From Lawsonibacter sp. (GTDB taxonomy: Bacteria; Bacillota; Clostridia; Oscillospirales; Oscillospiraceae): a stretch of DNA of 12,612 nt. Position numbers and translations under genes: made by a program. Positions 12,056 through 12,612 of the stretch are shown here, piece after piece. The DNA lies in NCBI GenBank assembly GCA_020025455.1, contig JAHHSC010000035.1, forward strand, positions 1-12,612. The letters are read 5' to 3'. The stretch's first letter is position 1. Every line of letters starts with the position of its first letter. The notes beneath the pieces are model-generated. The model was not told the DNA's origin, searched no databases, and saw only the letters and a list, made by a program, of their open reading frames with translations.

Positions 12056-12612
12056 ATGAATATCTCCGAATCCGTTCGCACTTCCGCCCCCGCAGAGGGC
12101 CGCAGCCAGCAGGAGCTGGCCATTTACGCCCGCATGGGGGAGCTGAACATCCCCCATGTCCGGGTGGATCACGACCACGCCGACACCATGGAGGACTGCC
12201 TGGCCATTGAGACTGTGCTGGGCGCCCCTATCTGCAAGAACCTGTTTCTCTGTAACCGCCAGCAGACGGAATTTTATCTGCTGCTTATGCCCGGCGGAAA
12301 ACCCTTCAAGACAAAATTCCTGTCTGCCCAGCTGGGGTGCTCCCGTCTGTCCTTTGCCGACGAGGGGCACATGGACGCCCTGCTCCGCACCGTCCCCGGC
12401 TCGGTGTCCGCGCTGGAGCTGCTTTTTGACGTGGAGCAGCGGGTGCAGCTGGTCATCGACCGGGACCTGCTGGACGGTGACTTCATCGGGGCTCACCCCG
12501 GCTTTTCCACCTCCACGGTAAAGCTCTCCCAGGAGGACCTGCTGCGCTATGTCCAGTCCACCGGCCACCAGCCGGTCTATGTGGATCTGCCCGATCCAAG
12601 AACCCAACAGGC
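12056..12612 (+). CDS. YbaK/ProX-type aminoacyl-tRNA editing protein, 3' end outside window
   Basis: An ORF of 185 codons runs off the window end with no stop. After about 20 polar residues it matches the YbaK/EbsC editing domain: HDHADTMEDC near 39-48, CKNLFLCNRQQTEFYLLLMP with the conserved Lys61, KPFKTKFLSAQLGCSRLSF, PGSVSALELLFD, IDRDLLDGDFIGAHPG and a final GHQPVYVDLP. Proteins with this arrangement are free-standing deacylases of mischarged Ala-tRNA(Pro) or Cys-tRNA(Pro) (ProX/ProXp-ala type). GAGG lies 8 bases before the ATG at 12056, overlapping the stop region of the hydrolase 10 bases upstream. The usual Asn in the HPxxNTxT motif is Ser here (HPGFSTST), a position worth checking. 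The domain is almost complete, so only a short C-terminal tail should be missing. Confidence 0.88.
   Translation, partial: MNISESVRTSAPAEGRSQQELAIYARMGELNIPHVRVDHDHADTMEDCLAIETVLGAPICKNLFLCNRQQTEFYLLLMPGGKPFKTKFLSAQLGCSRLSFADEGHMDALLRTVPGSVSALELLFDVEQRVQLVIDRDLLDGDFIGAHPGFSTSTVKLSQEDLLRYVQSTGHQPVYVDLPDPRTQQ

Overview
The window looks like chromosomal DNA of a GC-rich Firmicute, most likely a gut clostridium of the Oscillospiraceae (Flavonifractor/Pseudoflavonifractor type). This is inferred from Gram-positive traits read directly: a ribD-ribE-ribBA-ribH operon behind an FMN riboswitch, a CIRCE operator, strong Shine-Dalgarno (SD) sequences, consensus sigma-A promoters, and GC-rich genes separated by AT-rich spacers. 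No mobile element, CRISPR array, tRNA or rRNA was seen.

Layout. Positions 1-3840 (minus strand) hold a complete riboflavin operon. From its start it has a consensus promoter, an FMN riboswitch, two successive intrinsic terminators, ribD (TTG start), ribE, ribBA and ribH, and a closing hairpin. Positions 3842-4450 (minus) carry rpiB with its own promoter. Positions 4472-6545 (minus) carry htpG under a consensus promoter with a perfect CIRCE just downstream, which predicts HrcA control. Positions 6625-8377 (minus) carry a PutP-type sodium/solute symporter, preceded by a structured leader and a 48-bp dyad in an AT-rich spacer. Positions 8463-9107 (minus) hold a TetR-family regulator. Facing it across back-to-back promoters is a plus-strand cluster from 9129 to the window end: yfbR-like 5'-deoxynucleotidase, ACT-domain protein, PFL-family (DUF711/UPF0210) protein, isochorismatase/nicotinamidase-like hydrolase, and a YbaK/ProX tRNA-editing protein cut by the window end.

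How the genes work together. The four rib genes give the whole route from GTP and ribulose 5-phosphate to riboflavin, apart from the usual unlinked phosphatase. RpiB, just upstream, interconverts ribose 5-phosphate and ribulose 5-phosphate; the latter is a RibBA substrate, but the two genes have separate promoters. The plus-strand cluster has short gaps and probably one main promoter. It mixes nucleotide, possible NAD and tRNA quality-control functions with the conserved but uncharacterised ACT/PFL pair.

Most of the window is well-known housekeeping content, and I see no clearly new system. The best leads are regulatory: the double terminator behind the FMN riboswitch with a readable antiterminator, the CIRCE (and a degenerate second copy) at htpG, the large dyad before the symporter, and a small upstream ORF before rpiB. 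The ACT/PFL pair and a cysteine-rich DHBP synthase domain in RibBA are the protein-level leads.
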